Shown here one piece after another: positions 23,962 through 36,518 of a DNA stretch of 64,000 nt (positions are counted from its first letter, which is position 1; the number at the start of each line of letters is the position of its first letter). The DNA comes from Mactromeris polynyma (lineage: Eukaryota > Mollusca > Bivalvia > Venerida > Mactridae). The translations under genes and the position numbers were made by a program. Where the stretch lies: contig JASFXZ010000020.1 of the NCBI GenBank assembly GCA_032209605.1, forward strand, positions 2,425,501 through 2,489,500. The letters are read 5' to 3'. The notes beneath the pieces are model-generated. The model worked only from the letters and a program-made list of their open reading frames with translations. It did no database searches and was not told the origin of the DNA.

Positions 23962-24894
23962 GAGGTATATGGCTGCACAATCGGTTGGACCCTCGGGGTG
24001 ACGCTCTGTTGTATACTTGATGCTGTTAGTCACAAAGGTATTAGTTGACCCGAGTTGTACAGAAGCAGTATATTTTTTTCAAATTCTCAACCAGACTTAA
24101 CTTTTACCAGATATGTCTCTCATTTCAGACAGTCAGTCCCATTTGCCAAACTCTTAGTATTTCAGTCTGTTTATTTCCAATGCATCAAAACTGCTTGATA
24201 ACGTTTATTTTCAATTAGAATTAAATAAGTAATACATGTAATCTTCAACATTTCAACTTTTGATGCGCAAGCCTTTATTCATTATTGGGATATCAACAGT
24301 ATAATTATTTTAACAGGTTCCATGTTCCAACACAGTTTGTCATTATATCAACAATTTGCCGACTGGAAGACGCACTAACAGGGCATGGGATTCCAACACA
24401 AAGTTGTCATTAGGTAATGATTGAGTAGAATTTACTGATAGACATTCCTAAAGAAAGTTTGAACTGCAATGCAGTTATATATGCATGATAAGTTCAGAAC
24501 ATACAAGTTTGTTAAAAGAGGAATTGTGAACAATTTTATGCTACATAGTGATACATGCGACATTAGCAAGCATCTTTGTATGCTTTTTGTGTAATTCTTC
24601 TAGAAAAACATAAAGTTAAAGAGATTTATATAGGCATGTATTCTACTTGTGTTTAAATTGTTTGTGTAGTACATTTGTATCTATGTGATGTTAACTGTAT
24701 GCTAAGTATAAATTGCTTGACACCAAACTACTATGGCATTAACTGGAGTGATATACATCATATTGTAAACATACCGAAGAATCTTCATCATCAGATAAGC
24801 CAATAGTTATCGATGCGAGAGTCGCTAATTAGTGGCCACGATGGTCGGAAACACTCGAAAGCACCCGGAAACACTCGGAAGCCTTCGTGATTTA

Positions 24895-25045
24895 CTGATT
24901 TATGATATGATTTCATGATCTTTATCGTTCACGACTTAATTAGCCACCCCGCTGTGTTTAGCCAGCATAATGAAATTGCCCCGGGCAGTACTAATTTTTC
25001 AGAATGTATTATACATTCATGATACTTATATTGTAGCCTCTAACG
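24895..25045 (+). repeat. R2 repeat, short copy
   Basis: ACGACTTAATTAGCCACCCC through CATTCATGATACTTATATTG match the 7300-7410 part of the long R2 copy. Confidence 0.65.
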
Positions 25046-25049
25046 TTAA

Positions 25050-25215
25050 GTATGATACATAGAGAATCTCGGGTTACTGTCCGGTGAGAACAATGTTATC
25101 AGGCGAGGTGATATCGTTTGTGGTGGCGAGCTTTAGCGAGTCACCACGAACGATATCGCCGAGTCTGATAACATTGTTCGAGCCGGACAGTAACTTGAGA
25201 TTCTATTTATCATGA
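25050..25215. mobile_element. Palindromic MITE or foldback element, about 165 bp
   Basis: Almost the entire element is one inverted repeat. The outer arms are ATGATACATAGAGAATCTC and its near complement, then GTTACTGTCCGG, GAACAATGTTATCA and CGATATCGTT, meeting near AGCTTTAGCGAG. As RNA or single-stranded DNA it would form a hairpin of about 80 bp. No coding content. Confidence 0.8.
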
Positions 25216-27916
25216 AACTTAATTTTCCGAGCATGTTTTAGTGTGTCTTTACCTAAAATTTAGTGTTCAATCCGCTAATGTGATTTGTGGGCGGAGCTTA
25301 AAAGTGTTATCATGCTACTAGCAGCCTATTGACCTGAGAACACTTTATGTTATCAGGTCATGTGTTATCAGTCTGTTACCATGGTAGTTGCATGATAAAT
25401 GTATTTCTCTGGTTAAGTGCGCGTTTAATGAATAATGTCGTATTGTAATTTTTATGTATGTGAGCGAATTACTTGTTTTTCATATACAATATTGTCTGTC
25501 GTTTAAGTGAAATTAATACTTAAATTAGTTCCTTACTTTTTTATCAATTGAATGATGCGGCTATACTTTTTCAATGATTTCGAAAGGTGATTTAACTGTT
25601 ATTAATGCGTGAATCAACAGGGGTAAACCATTGTATTGTACTTTAAACGGTGATTTAGAATGCAGTATTACTGATTCGGATAGAACAAGCTGACCACCTG
25701 CCTAAACAGACAGATAATTAATAAAAAAACACGAAACAAAATTATGTTCTCTTAATATAATTTTATAATGTAATGTCTTACATTCCACTACATTTATGAA
25801 ATCAAATACTATATACATGAAACCCGAAAATTAATTGGTGGAAAACGTAGAAAACTGATGTATTTAGCTAACAAAGAATCTCTCGTATCACAAGACCATC
25901 GTGGAATTAAATGACATGTTACGTGCGAAAATAATACCTACAACTATATTCTGGTGACACTGTTACGGCCCTATATACATGTTTAAGTTACGAAATGAAG
26001 GGACATGTGTTGTTTCAGGGTACCGAGTTTAAAACGAATTTCTCAGAAGCTCTGCGATCTTTTCTTTTTTTCTTAATTTTGTTTTTATTCCCATACGGAC
26101 CAACATTTCCTTCATTTTTTCCACTGACATAGTATTGAATACAAGGTATTGATACGAAGATATTACTTGTGATCCGAATGTCAACACCTTCGTTTTTTAT
26201 ATTCACAGTATATTGTTCACATATTTGTCATCTTTTATTGTTTTGTCAATTAAGGGTCAGATACTTTATGACACTTTGTTGTAAAAACAAGCAAGGGTTT
26301 TTTATTATCACAGGCGATAGAAACCCCATCTAAAATGATGTTTATACAATTTAATGCAAGGTTTCATGACACGATGTATTCCTTAAAACAATAAATTCGC
26401 AGTTTTGGCAGCAAGCAACTGAATGTCAAAAATTCATTTAATTGTAACTACTATGTATAACTATGCAAACGGTCACAAAATACAGTTCTGCGGTAAAATT
26501 TATTTTTATACGATTTCAACAAAGCCACATTTATTTTAAATAAGTTATGCAACCATTGTCTAAATAATTGTAACATCTGTATAATTTACAATATTAATAA
26601 CATTAATATAATAATATTCACATTTAGATATAAAATTAAACAATATCATCACGGACCTATAAAAACATATTTATTGTAATCGAATTATACTGTTTTAAAG
26701 TTCACACCTTACTGAATAAAAAGTCAATCTAATGAACCAAACCAATATTTCATTTCAAGGCTATTCTATAAAAAGTCACATTTCCCCTAAATTCTTCCCT
26801 ATAAAGCGCACTAATTTGTTAATTAACAGCTTGTATAATCGCTGCTGGACCCCTAGTGTGCCCGTCCGGAGCTCAAGAGCCATAAAACTTCTGTAATTTT
26901 CGGTCATACTCGGACGGTCTTCCGAACATTTCCGAACGTGGTAAAAAAACATACCATATAATTTAAAGTGAAAAAAGACCATTTTCCTCTTTAAATATTT
27001 TCACCAAATAAATACCGATTGACAGAGCAATAATTATAGTTTATGAGTCCATTTGCATTTTGTTAATATCATTAACCGTTTTTAAATGACATCGAGTTAA
27101 TTTCAGACTAAAATGTTTCCGCCTATATATTCTATATAGCACTGGTAGCTGTTTTAAAGTTAAAAAAATACCATTTTACTTTTATTTCAAAAAAAGGTAA
27201 AATATTTGAATGAATGGGGAATATTTAAACATTACAAAACCGTTTGCATTTATTTGATATCTTTACGGATAAAAAGTTATACCAGTTTAAAGTTAAAATC
27301 CTTCATATTTCTATATAGGCATTTTTGCGCAGTATCGATTATCGGATGATGAGAATTCTGCCACATGCAGGATACATGTGAACATCTACATTTTTTGAGA
27401 AATAATACTTGTCAATAATTATCTTATTGCCTTTGTATACAGCCATTGTTCATGCTGGGATTGGAGTTAGACAACTCACAGCCTACTGTCTGAGCTAAAC
27501 ATCCCTACTGTCAGTGAAAGTTCTCTGAGAGCACGGCAAAATCAAGCTGGTATGTAATATATTTTATATTTTAATGCATGTGTACAAATGTAAATAACTG
27601 TTACAATTTCATGTCTGCTAATAGATACAAACACTGGTAATAATTTGGATCAAAACAAATTTATGGAAACCTGTCTTACTAATGTTCATATACAGTTAAC
27701 TATTTGATTGGATATGTGTATTTCTTGCATACACATCGGATATTTCAGCACTCGGAAAATAAATGACTAAATTTATTGAATAATAATAATAACAATTTGT
27801 ATGAAATATTTATTTTCTAAAAGGAATGCAACACCTTATTGTCTCATAATTTCAAAAACAACATTTCTTGTACATGTATATTTTGATCTCTGAACTGCTG
27901 TTCTATTTTAAACAGG
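25216..27916. other. No gene; AT-rich intronic DNA with a degenerate tRNA-like patch
   Basis: The only structured piece is 27440-27510 on the minus strand, with box A-like TTAGCTCAGACAGTAGG and a weak box B-like end, probably an old SINE. Short frames at 26015 and 26776 are not supported. Confidence 0.35.
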
Positions 27917-30900
27917 AAGTGGGTTTGAGCATGTTGCTGAGGAGTCCATGGAAGATGCGACAAGAGAAGAGATGAGATTGACTGCAGAGTAAGTTAATAT
28001 AAATTTTATGGCTGGGAGCAAATATTGCCATTAATAGTGGACCCTGAACTTGTTAAACATATAGTACCATATTGAATGATGTAATTAATTGGTATGACTT
28101 TCTTTGAGATTTAGGCTGTAGTGTAAAAAATATGTGTTTTGGGTAAAAAATTAATTGGAGTAGCTACAAGTAGATGTTTGGAGTCTCTGCATTTTTAGTA
28201 TGAATAAGTTGAGGAATCTGAAAAAGCATAAATATAGTTATATCAATTACACACTCATTCTGAAGCATTAGTCAAATATATTAAAGCAATTTAGTGTGTG
28301 AGTAGCCAGTTCTGTGATAGCTGGAAATGCACTAAGTAAATTGGTTTGAATGCAGTTATCATTATGCGTGTTTACATAAAAATAATTGGGTAATTTTCAC
28401 ACTTAAAATTTAACAAAATCAGAAAAACTAATCAACATAGATCACATTATTGTTTGTATTTTTTAAACATAAGTTTCTCTTAGTTAATATCACTGAGTTT
28501 TAATGACAGGCAAATGTGATATATACTATAAAATATGTTTAGTTTGAGAACAATGACATCATTGAAATGTAAACTACGTTAAATATATTTTCAAGGACAC
28601 TGCTCTATGATAGGAAAGGAGACATGAACAGTGGTTGGTTGTGCTGTACGCAGTAAATAGTGTAAGTCATGTGATACTGCCATTAGAGAAAACAGAACAT
28701 CAAAGCCTCATGACTGTTGCAAGAATTGGGAAGGCAGTAGTAATGCCATGGAGCCAGACATGATGATTGACATGGTTTCATCACATTCTAAAGCAGGTAG
28801 ACATATTGCCAACATTGTTGCTGATGATGATACTACTACCATTTCCAGACTTAGACAATCTGTAAATGCAAATATCACGAAACAGTCAGACAGAAACCAT
28901 GTAAGAAAGAACATCATATCCAGCCTGTATGCTCTCCAAATGTCTCAAAAAAGTTTATCAAAGAAAGTGATAAATTATATTTTAAAGTGTATAAACTACA
29001 TGATTCAACAAAATCAAGGCAATTCAGATGGAATCAGCAAAGGATTTGATGCGTTATCACGTCATCCATTTAATGATCACTCCTTGTGTGATAGCTCATG
29101 GTGCTCTCATTTGGAAAATCCCAGTAAAAAATACCAGTCACTTCCATATGGTAAGGCACTCACTGACAAGGCTCTCCAGAAGTCATTGGAGGACCTGTTT
29201 GATCGTTATAAGAGACAGTGTAACAAGCTATCAAACCTTGGAAGTACACAAGCAAATGAATCTTTTAACAAGACCGTTGCTTCAAAAGCACCTAAATCTC
29301 ACTTTTTCAGTGGATCTAGAAACCTGATCCACAGGGTCGCTGCAAGTGTTGCCCATAAAAACATTGGGCATGGATATATGGCCAAGGTATAATTCTATTT
29401 TTAAGTCGATAATATACTGTAAATAATTTAACACCAGTTCACTTGGACTGGTATATAATATTCCCACAGTAATTTCAACTTGAACGCAGACTCTTATTTT
29501 CAACATTCTGAATAATGGTTTCAAGATCGAAATTAAATCATGCACTTCTTCAGTTAGAGTACATGTTGACTGTTTTTGGTATACTTATTTAAAGATCTTT
29601 TCATGTGCATACATTTACATATCTTCACAGCAAATATATTAAGAATTATAGTTCATGCATTTTCAAAATGTTTATAAACTTACATAAGTCTGTAAAACCT
29701 ATGGGACTGTCTGTGTGATTTAAGGAATTATTATTATTAAAGCTAACAGTGGTTGTTTTCAGAAATCAAATAACCATCTTATATTGTTCTATGTTTAAGT
29801 ATATGTTATCCAATGTTTTAGGTGAATAAAAAGATTGGTTTGTCTCCTGGATGGTACACCAATAAGTTGGCTACATTGAGAGATCTCCAAGCAAGGAAAG
29901 GAAAATCCACTATAAAACAAGATCAGCAAAGAGGCGTCGATTGGAACTGAAAAGTCATCGGTAAGTTTCAAATTAACATAATGGATGATTGGATAATACT
30001 TAGTCACCTACCAGTCCATTTTCAATTGAGGGGATTAAATTCTTGCTCAATTTTGTCTGTTCATCAGTGCATGTAAGTAAAGCAAACAATAATGACTTTA
30101 ATTTGTTTTGAGTGCAGGGCGTGATTTATTGTTTGTTTATCTATGTAGAGAATATTTGGTATTTTTCAATTATTTCAGTTACCATTACAATAAAACACAA
30201 GAGGTACGTGAGGGAACATCTTACAGTTCCGGCATTACTGCGTCTTGTGTTACAGAACAGCAGATATATCAAATTCCTGTGCCAAATCCTCCACCCGTGA
30301 ACACAGCAGTCATCATTGCAAAATAGTATGAGCCTGTATTCTTTGACCTTGAGACCGCAGGATTAGGTATGACAATTACTTCAATTTTTTTGGTGGACTG
30401 CAGTCAGTACAATTTTAGTGATATCACTACATTAACATTTACCACTCTCAATATTGAGATGAATCTGTGCAACTACCACACAAGCAACCTTGTATAAGTG
30501 CAATGATTTGGAATATTGATGTCAAAAGCATGGTCATTGTTATCTAAAAATAAATTTTCTGCTAAAATGATAATAGTTATAAATATATGGTCATCAATGT
30601 GTTAGCACTTCAGTTTCTGTTCATTTACTTGAGAAAAGATTTTGAGCATCTATGATCTTCAAATGTTGATAAAAGAGAGAGAATACGTAACTACAGGGAA
30701 AGCCACATACATATTAAGCCTCCCCACACAGATCTCCGGAAAAAACAACAATCCACAAAACATCAGGTACTAAAGGAGGTCAAACGGTACACATATTAAG
30801 GAACTGAGGCGCAAGGAATGGCCCAGCAGACCACAAGGAATAACTAGGAGAATCAAAGTGGACAGTAAGGGAAGGGGAGGTGGGAATTAATGTATGGAAA

Positions 30901-32110
30901 AGATCACTGGACAAGTCAAGACAACTGGCCTTAATAGGCCAAACATGGGCAGGAAACAATCTGAACACTGTATAAAGTGACAGATTTGCATAGGGGAAAG
31001 GGAAATACAAAACACATTCATAACATAAACAGAAACAACAATCATATAGCGAATTACAGCCTTGGAACTGTCAGCATAAAATGCTGGGGGTTTAAATCGA
31101 TTTAACAGCTAGCTAACCTCACACCTTATCGCTATATGGTCATTGATTTCCAACATATATACATAAATTGACTAAGTAGGCAGTAACTAATCATTAAAAT
31201 AAATCAACCATCACGTTACACATATCAACAGACATACAGTAACTAATCGAGCACGGAGGAACAAGCAGCCTTATACTGACCTTGTTCCCCGTAACTAAAA
31301 TAGTAACATCAGAATAGAAGTAACCTTAAAATGTCAAATTAAAATGCAATTTAAAATAAAGTCAACTTGATAATGTGTTTACTTATATAAAAATTCTTAG
31401 ATATTATTGATAGGGAAATGGAATTTATAACTAAAAGAATTATGTCTAATAAGAAAATAAAACACATAAACACGACTGCACCCAACGAATATTAAGAAAA
31501 GTCTTCTTATGATAGTCACACTGTGTAGTTGATGATCATTATTTACTTTAAATTCGTATATAATGACTGTCCGGTTCTTTTGAATGCTTTAAAATGTAAT
31601 AATAAATCACTACTTGATGATGTGTCAGGTTTTCTTGATACCAAGACACTTTTTAAAGTAGCTTTTTCAGGTTTAGAGTCTTACTCACAGTCGTATTTAT
31701 TTAAACATATAACAGGATTAGCGTATGATGCTCATGATACATTGCAAGATGTGTTGTCTCTTCAAAAACTGTGCTTTGACAGTCAAGTTGATTTTAGTGA
31801 AAACAAAATTGCATGCGCCACATTTAGTACTCGTTTTATTATTAATTCACATGAATATTCCTTCACTGTTGAGAAAAATTTACCATCCCTTAAAATTTTG
31901 GTTAGCAACAAATGTTTTAGTCTTAACATTGCTAAGAAGGCTGCAGGTAGTGGACTTAACTTGCAACTGATAAAGCTGGCCTATGACAGGAATGGTGTTG
32001 ATGGAGTTAGATGTGTTTTTGTTGAGCATTGTGGACAGGGTGTGCGTGTAACTAAATTTTCAAAAATTATTGATTCATTGTGTGAATATTTTTCAAAATC
32101 GACGAACTGA
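27917..32110 (+). pseudogene. Mutator-type transposase with C-terminal DEDDh exonuclease domain, broken
   Basis: Remnant exons in one order. About 27917-27990 encodes a stretch ending EEMRLTAE, then a GTAAGT donor. About 28661-29386 has a zinc-ligand pair CKSC, HDCCKNWEGSSNAMEP, then VADDDTTTISRLRQS and SKAPKSHFFSGS, ending at AAG|GTATAA. About 29821-29970 contains GLSPGWYTNKLATLRD. About 30178-30365 contains EVREGTSYSSG and an exonuclease motif FFDLETAGL. About 31529-32110 contains NDCPVLLNAL and the closing exonuclease motif AHDTLQDV. Breaks: a stop at 28658, a 1-nt frameshift near 29925, a stop at 30324 just before FFDLE, and loss of the middle of the exonuclease where an R1 repeat sits (30668-31320). 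Much of the transposase N terminus is also gone. From memory, similar transposase-exonuclease fusions occur in molluscs and cnidarians. Confidence 0.7.
30668..31320 (-). mobile_element. R1 repeat, long minus-strand copy
   Basis: Reverse complement ends with the shared R1 3' end (CCTGTAGTTACGTATTCTCT) and extends about 640 bp 5' through GGTTAGCTAGCTGTTAAATC. It aligns with 48058-48845 almost throughout. It lies where coding sequence of the transposase/exonuclease gene should be. Confidence 0.8.
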
Positions 32111-33265
32111 AAATAACGTGAAGTCATGTTGCATTATGTCCATTCATCCGTCTATCCTTATAAGAGTTCCTTGGTCATTCCCTTTTTGTTTGCTCTATTT
32201 CTCAATAACCACGGTTTCTTCTTAGAACTTCCTAGGAACTATCACAAATATTAGCCTTCTGTCTATTTTTGCATAGCAATTTTCATCTTGTATGCAGTAT
32301 ATTGCAGCACACACTGCTTGGAATCAGACCTGTGGCGATTATTTGTAAAATTGTAATGATTATATTACAATTGCATTGCTAAAAAATTGTAATGCTTACA
32401 ATTACTTCTGTGTTAAATTGTAAGCATAACATTACAATTACTTTAGTGGTGTAATCAGATAACAATTGAGATTAAATGTAAAAAGCAAAATATTTGCAGT
32501 TTCATAACAGGAAATAAAATTTATTCAAACTTTTAATTTACCTCACCAGGTATGATGCTGATACACATTGAATGTATTATGTACAATAGACAATAGTCAT
32601 AAGATCTTCTAACTGTATCACCTGGTCATAATGATTATTTGCCTAAGGCCTGATCTGGCCCACTGTCCTGTATACAAACACCACATTTGAATATTATTTG
32701 TAAATAATTACTACATGTGCACATATAATTGATGTTTACTCGGCCTTTTTTACTGATATATTAAATTATTTAACTTCAAACTGTAAAGTATGCTCCTATA
32801 TACTGAATGTGTATGGCCATATATTTCAAATTGTTAAATGTGCTGTCTTTTTGTTGAATAAATGTTGAGTTTTATGCAATACTGTACATGTGTTAGTATC
32901 TATGAAATATTTGTATTTGTGACATAGTGGTTAATGTGTTAATTCCCTGGTGACATCATCAAGTGAACTTGTTGTAATATGTTAGTGATTGATGTTGAGA
33001 TATAAAAACACGGTTTTTATTGATTATTCCAATTTTCATATATATTTGAGTAACCTTTCTCAAAGATAATCTTAATCTTTATCATTCATAAAAAAACATG
33101 ACCATGCCAGATTAGTGGTCACTTTTCTCTACATTTTATAGTAGAAACTTAATATATACTAGTCAGAGAAAGGAAAGTCAAATGTTCCTTAGTAGACCTT
33201 CTACCACCATTGTTGAAAATATTGTAATTCATCAAAACACACTATTGTCAGAGGGAGATCTATTT
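32111..33265. other. No gene; inverted TTACAATT-rich patch at 32325-32450
   Basis: At 32350-32450 the words ATTGTAATG, CATTACAATT, ATTGTAAGC and GCTTACAATT alternate, giving several overlapping hairpins. No open frame of interest. Confidence 0.45.
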
Positions 33266-34837
33266 TTAACCAGGTTTTTGAAAAAAGCCAGGTTATCAGA
33301 ATGGTGGTGTCGTTGGACGGGCGGGCGGGCGTCCAACTGGGTGGTTTCCGGCGAATAACTTGAGTTCTGTTGATCATATTGTAACCAAACTTGGTGTACA
33401 GTAAGAACATATGAAGAGCTCGCTTGGGATTGCTTTTGGGTTCGATCCGACAAAGGTCAAGGTCACTGTTACTAAAAATAGAAATTTGGTTTCCGGCGAA
33501 TAACTTGAGTTACATTGATCATATTGACATCAAACTTGGGGTACAGTAAGAACATGTGGAGAGCTCGCTTGGGATTGCTTTTGGGCTCGGTCCGACAAAG
33601 GTCAAGGTCACCATTACTAAAAATAGAAATTTGGTTTCCGGCGAATAACTTTAGTTATATTGATCATATTGACATCAAACTTGGTGTATAGTAAGAACAT
33701 GTGGAGTGCTCGCTTGGGATTGCTTTTGGGTTCGGTCCGACAAATGGTCAAGGTCACCGTTGCTAAAAATAGCAATTTGGTATCCGGCGAATAACTTGAG
33801 TTTCGTTGATCATATTGACATCAAACTTGGTGTACAGAAAGAACATGTGGAGAGCTTGCTTGGGATTGCTTTTGGACCTGTTCTGACGAATGTCAAGGTC
33901 ACCATTACTAAAAATAGCAGTTTGGTTTCCGGCGAATTACTTGAGTTTCTTTGAACATATTGACATCAAACTTGGTGTACAGTAAGAACATGTGGAGAGC
34001 TCGCTTAGGATTACTTTTGGGTTCGGCCCGACAAAGGTCAATGTCACCGTTACTAAAAATAGAAATTTGGTTCCCGGCGATTAACTTTTGTTTTGTTGAT
34101 CATATTGACATCAAACTTGGTGTATAGTAAGAAAATGTGGAGAGCTTGCTTGGGGTTGCTTTTAGACTCGTTCCGCCAAAGGTCAAGGTCACCATTACTT
34201 AAAGTAGCAATTTGGTTTCCAGCGAATAACTTTAGATTTGTTGGTCATATTGACATCAAACTTGGTGTATAGTAAGAACATGTGGAGAGCTCGCTTGGGA
34301 TCGCTTTTGGAATCGTTCCGCCAAAGGTCAAGGTCACCATTACTTAAAGTAGCAATTTGGTTTCCAGCGAATAACTTTAGATTTGTTGGTCATATTGACA
34401 TCAAACTTGGTGTATAGTAAGAACATGTGGAGAGCTCGCTTGGGATCGCTTTTGGAATCGTTTTGTCAAAGGTCAAGGTCACCTTTACTAAAAATTGCAA
34501 TTTGCTCTCCGGCTAATAACTTTAGATTTGTTGGTCATATTGACATCAAACTTGGTGTATAGTAAGAACATGTGAAGATCTCGCTTGGGATTGCTTTTCC
34601 ATCCAAGGTCAAGGTCACTTAAAATTTAAAAATCAGTTTCCACTTAATATCTTCGCTATTCGTGGGTGTATTGACATCAAAGTTGTTGTATAGTTGTTCC
34701 ATATATATATAATATATCTAAGTGTGAGTGTTTGTATGCATGTTTCACCTCTGGCACCTTTGCAGCATTGATGATCATCATGTATTCATTATACAAATAG
34801 AGCCTTGGTTACAAATAATTAGGTTTAAAACCTGGTT
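33266..34837. mobile_element. Non-autonomous element: 145-bp satellite between short inverted ends
   Basis: Unit starts (GGTTTCCGGCGAATAACT or variants) fall at 33343, 33488, 33633, 33779, 33924, 34069, 34214, 34359 and 34504. That is a strikingly regular 145-146 bp, followed by one shortened unit. The block is framed by TTAACCAGGTTTT at 33266 and AAAACCTGGTTT near 34826, which are inverted to each other, suggesting a transposon frame. The units carry the TCAAGGTCA word in eight of nine cases. Short frames within the units are not genes. Confidence 0.75.
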
Positions 34838-36239
34838 TGTGGGCATTGCCCATTTCTTGTTTGTTATATGTATACACCAGTCAAAGGAGTTAATATTTTC
34901 CATGGATAGTTTCCATTGTTTTGTATTTTTACTGCTCAGCTTTGTTAAGTCATAAAAGGCCATAATATTCCCTTATTAAATATAAATTGTAACTACTTAA
35001 GTTAATGAAAAAAAAAAAAAAGCAAATTTTGCAAAGGGAGGTATCTTTTGATTTTGAAATAACACCAAATTTGCGCGGCAACATACCATTTTTTAAAAAT
35101 ATTTTCGAACTTCATCAAATGCTGCGTATTACATTCAAATATCTAAGAAAGTTTTATTTTATAAACGTTTAAAAAAAATATTTTTCTTTGCCTAACAGTG
35201 ATTTTTCTGTAATTTCAAAATGGCTGCATGAGAATATATGTTAATTTACAGATTTATAGACGAAAAAAGAATGTTCATGTTTTTTTCATGTTTTTTCCAA
35301 CTATTAATCATTATCATGTACTGAAAAGTTGCAATATATAAATTTCAAATCAATTTGTGATGATAAGCTATGATATTTACAGATTTGTGCATTTGCTTTT
35401 TCATTACCTAAATGAATTTTGCAAATGTACATATGGTCACTTCATGAGGCCACAGAAAATCAAGCTCGGAAGCATATTGTTTTCTTTTTATTTTCTTACC
35501 ACCCACATACTTATATTTCAAAAAAACATACACAGAAAAAAAGTTTGATTTACTAAAATTTTCAAATCTCACACTTGTACATCCTTAATCTTCACTATGC
35601 CAATTTTCATGCTTTTATCATAAAGTGATCAATTATGCCAATATATTGGACTTAGCCGCTGGTCTATACCCAGTGGAAGCTGTACACCTTGATAAAATGT
35701 ATATCTCAGTTACTTAAATTAGTCAGGTTATCGATGTCAGGAGAAATAATCAATCAAAAAATACAGGACGACTATAAATAACAAAAATGAATAAAGAAGT
35801 GCCGAATACAAGGTGCACACTCACTAAAAATATATTAATTTACTGGTATCAATATATAAACATACTAGGAACACCACATTCTCATGATACTGCCTCCCCA
35901 CACAGATCTCGGGAGAAACTCAGCACACAAACCACCAGGAGTTGCGGAGGTACAAGGGCAAATACCTATGGGGTTGGGGCAATAATAAATCAGACGCGAA
36001 GAAGGGTAGGTAAAGAGGGGAAAAGGAATCCATTTCAGGCCAAGGTAAGAAAACAAGTAGCCAAGGTCACGGACAGAAAGGGGGCCTGTACCTTCAAGGT
36101 TTTATAAAATTATGATTGTCTGAATGTCATAGAAAATTATTGGCTGTTCGTATCCCGGAGGAGACATATTGTTCATGTTGTTATGTACTGTTGTGGATCA
36201 CTCATCGATGTGGTTGGAGATTTAATATGTGTTTGTTTA
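34838..36239. other. No gene; AT-rich, with a diverged R1 copy
   Basis: About 35868-36095 on the minus strand keeps R1 landmarks (CTGCCTCCCCACACAGATCT). The remainder is AT-rich sequence with A and T runs. Confidence 0.4.
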
Positions 36240-36321
36240 AGCACAAAAAATGCAGTAACATAACATTAATTATGTTTGTTAACATACTTCGACAGCTAGA
36301 AAGCAAAGCAAAATAACTTAC

Positions 36322-36334
36322 CATTGCTTGCCAT
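36322..36334 (-). CDS. Candidate 13-nt first exon of the 19102-20258 IRG gene
   Basis: The minus strand reads ATGGCAAGCAATG followed by a perfect GTAAGT donor. The exon ends in phase 1, which the IRG acceptor at 20258 needs, giving MASN-DATD and a total of 1170 nt (389 residues plus stop). The same exon and donor are conserved in copy B (41087-41099, ATGGCAACCAACG). The implied intron is about 16 kb because repeats and pseudogenes now separate the two parts of copy A. RNA reads would settle the join. Confidence 0.5.
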
Positions 36335-36518
36335 GTTCCCACTTTACCCATAACAGCGAAATAATATTCGTTACGTTATCAGTAGTACTATATGGTCGTG
36401 TTAACGTACAATACACTCACGACCTACAAAATCCCATGGCACGCTAGAGAGTAACATAATATATGCCACATTATTTATGTCTACCAAGTCAAGTGTTATC
36501 GGCGCTTATCAGAAGAAT

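Noticed and set aside
33706..33954. 82-codon frame in the 145-bp satellite
   Set aside because: A repeat by-product; the frame is not kept from unit to unit.
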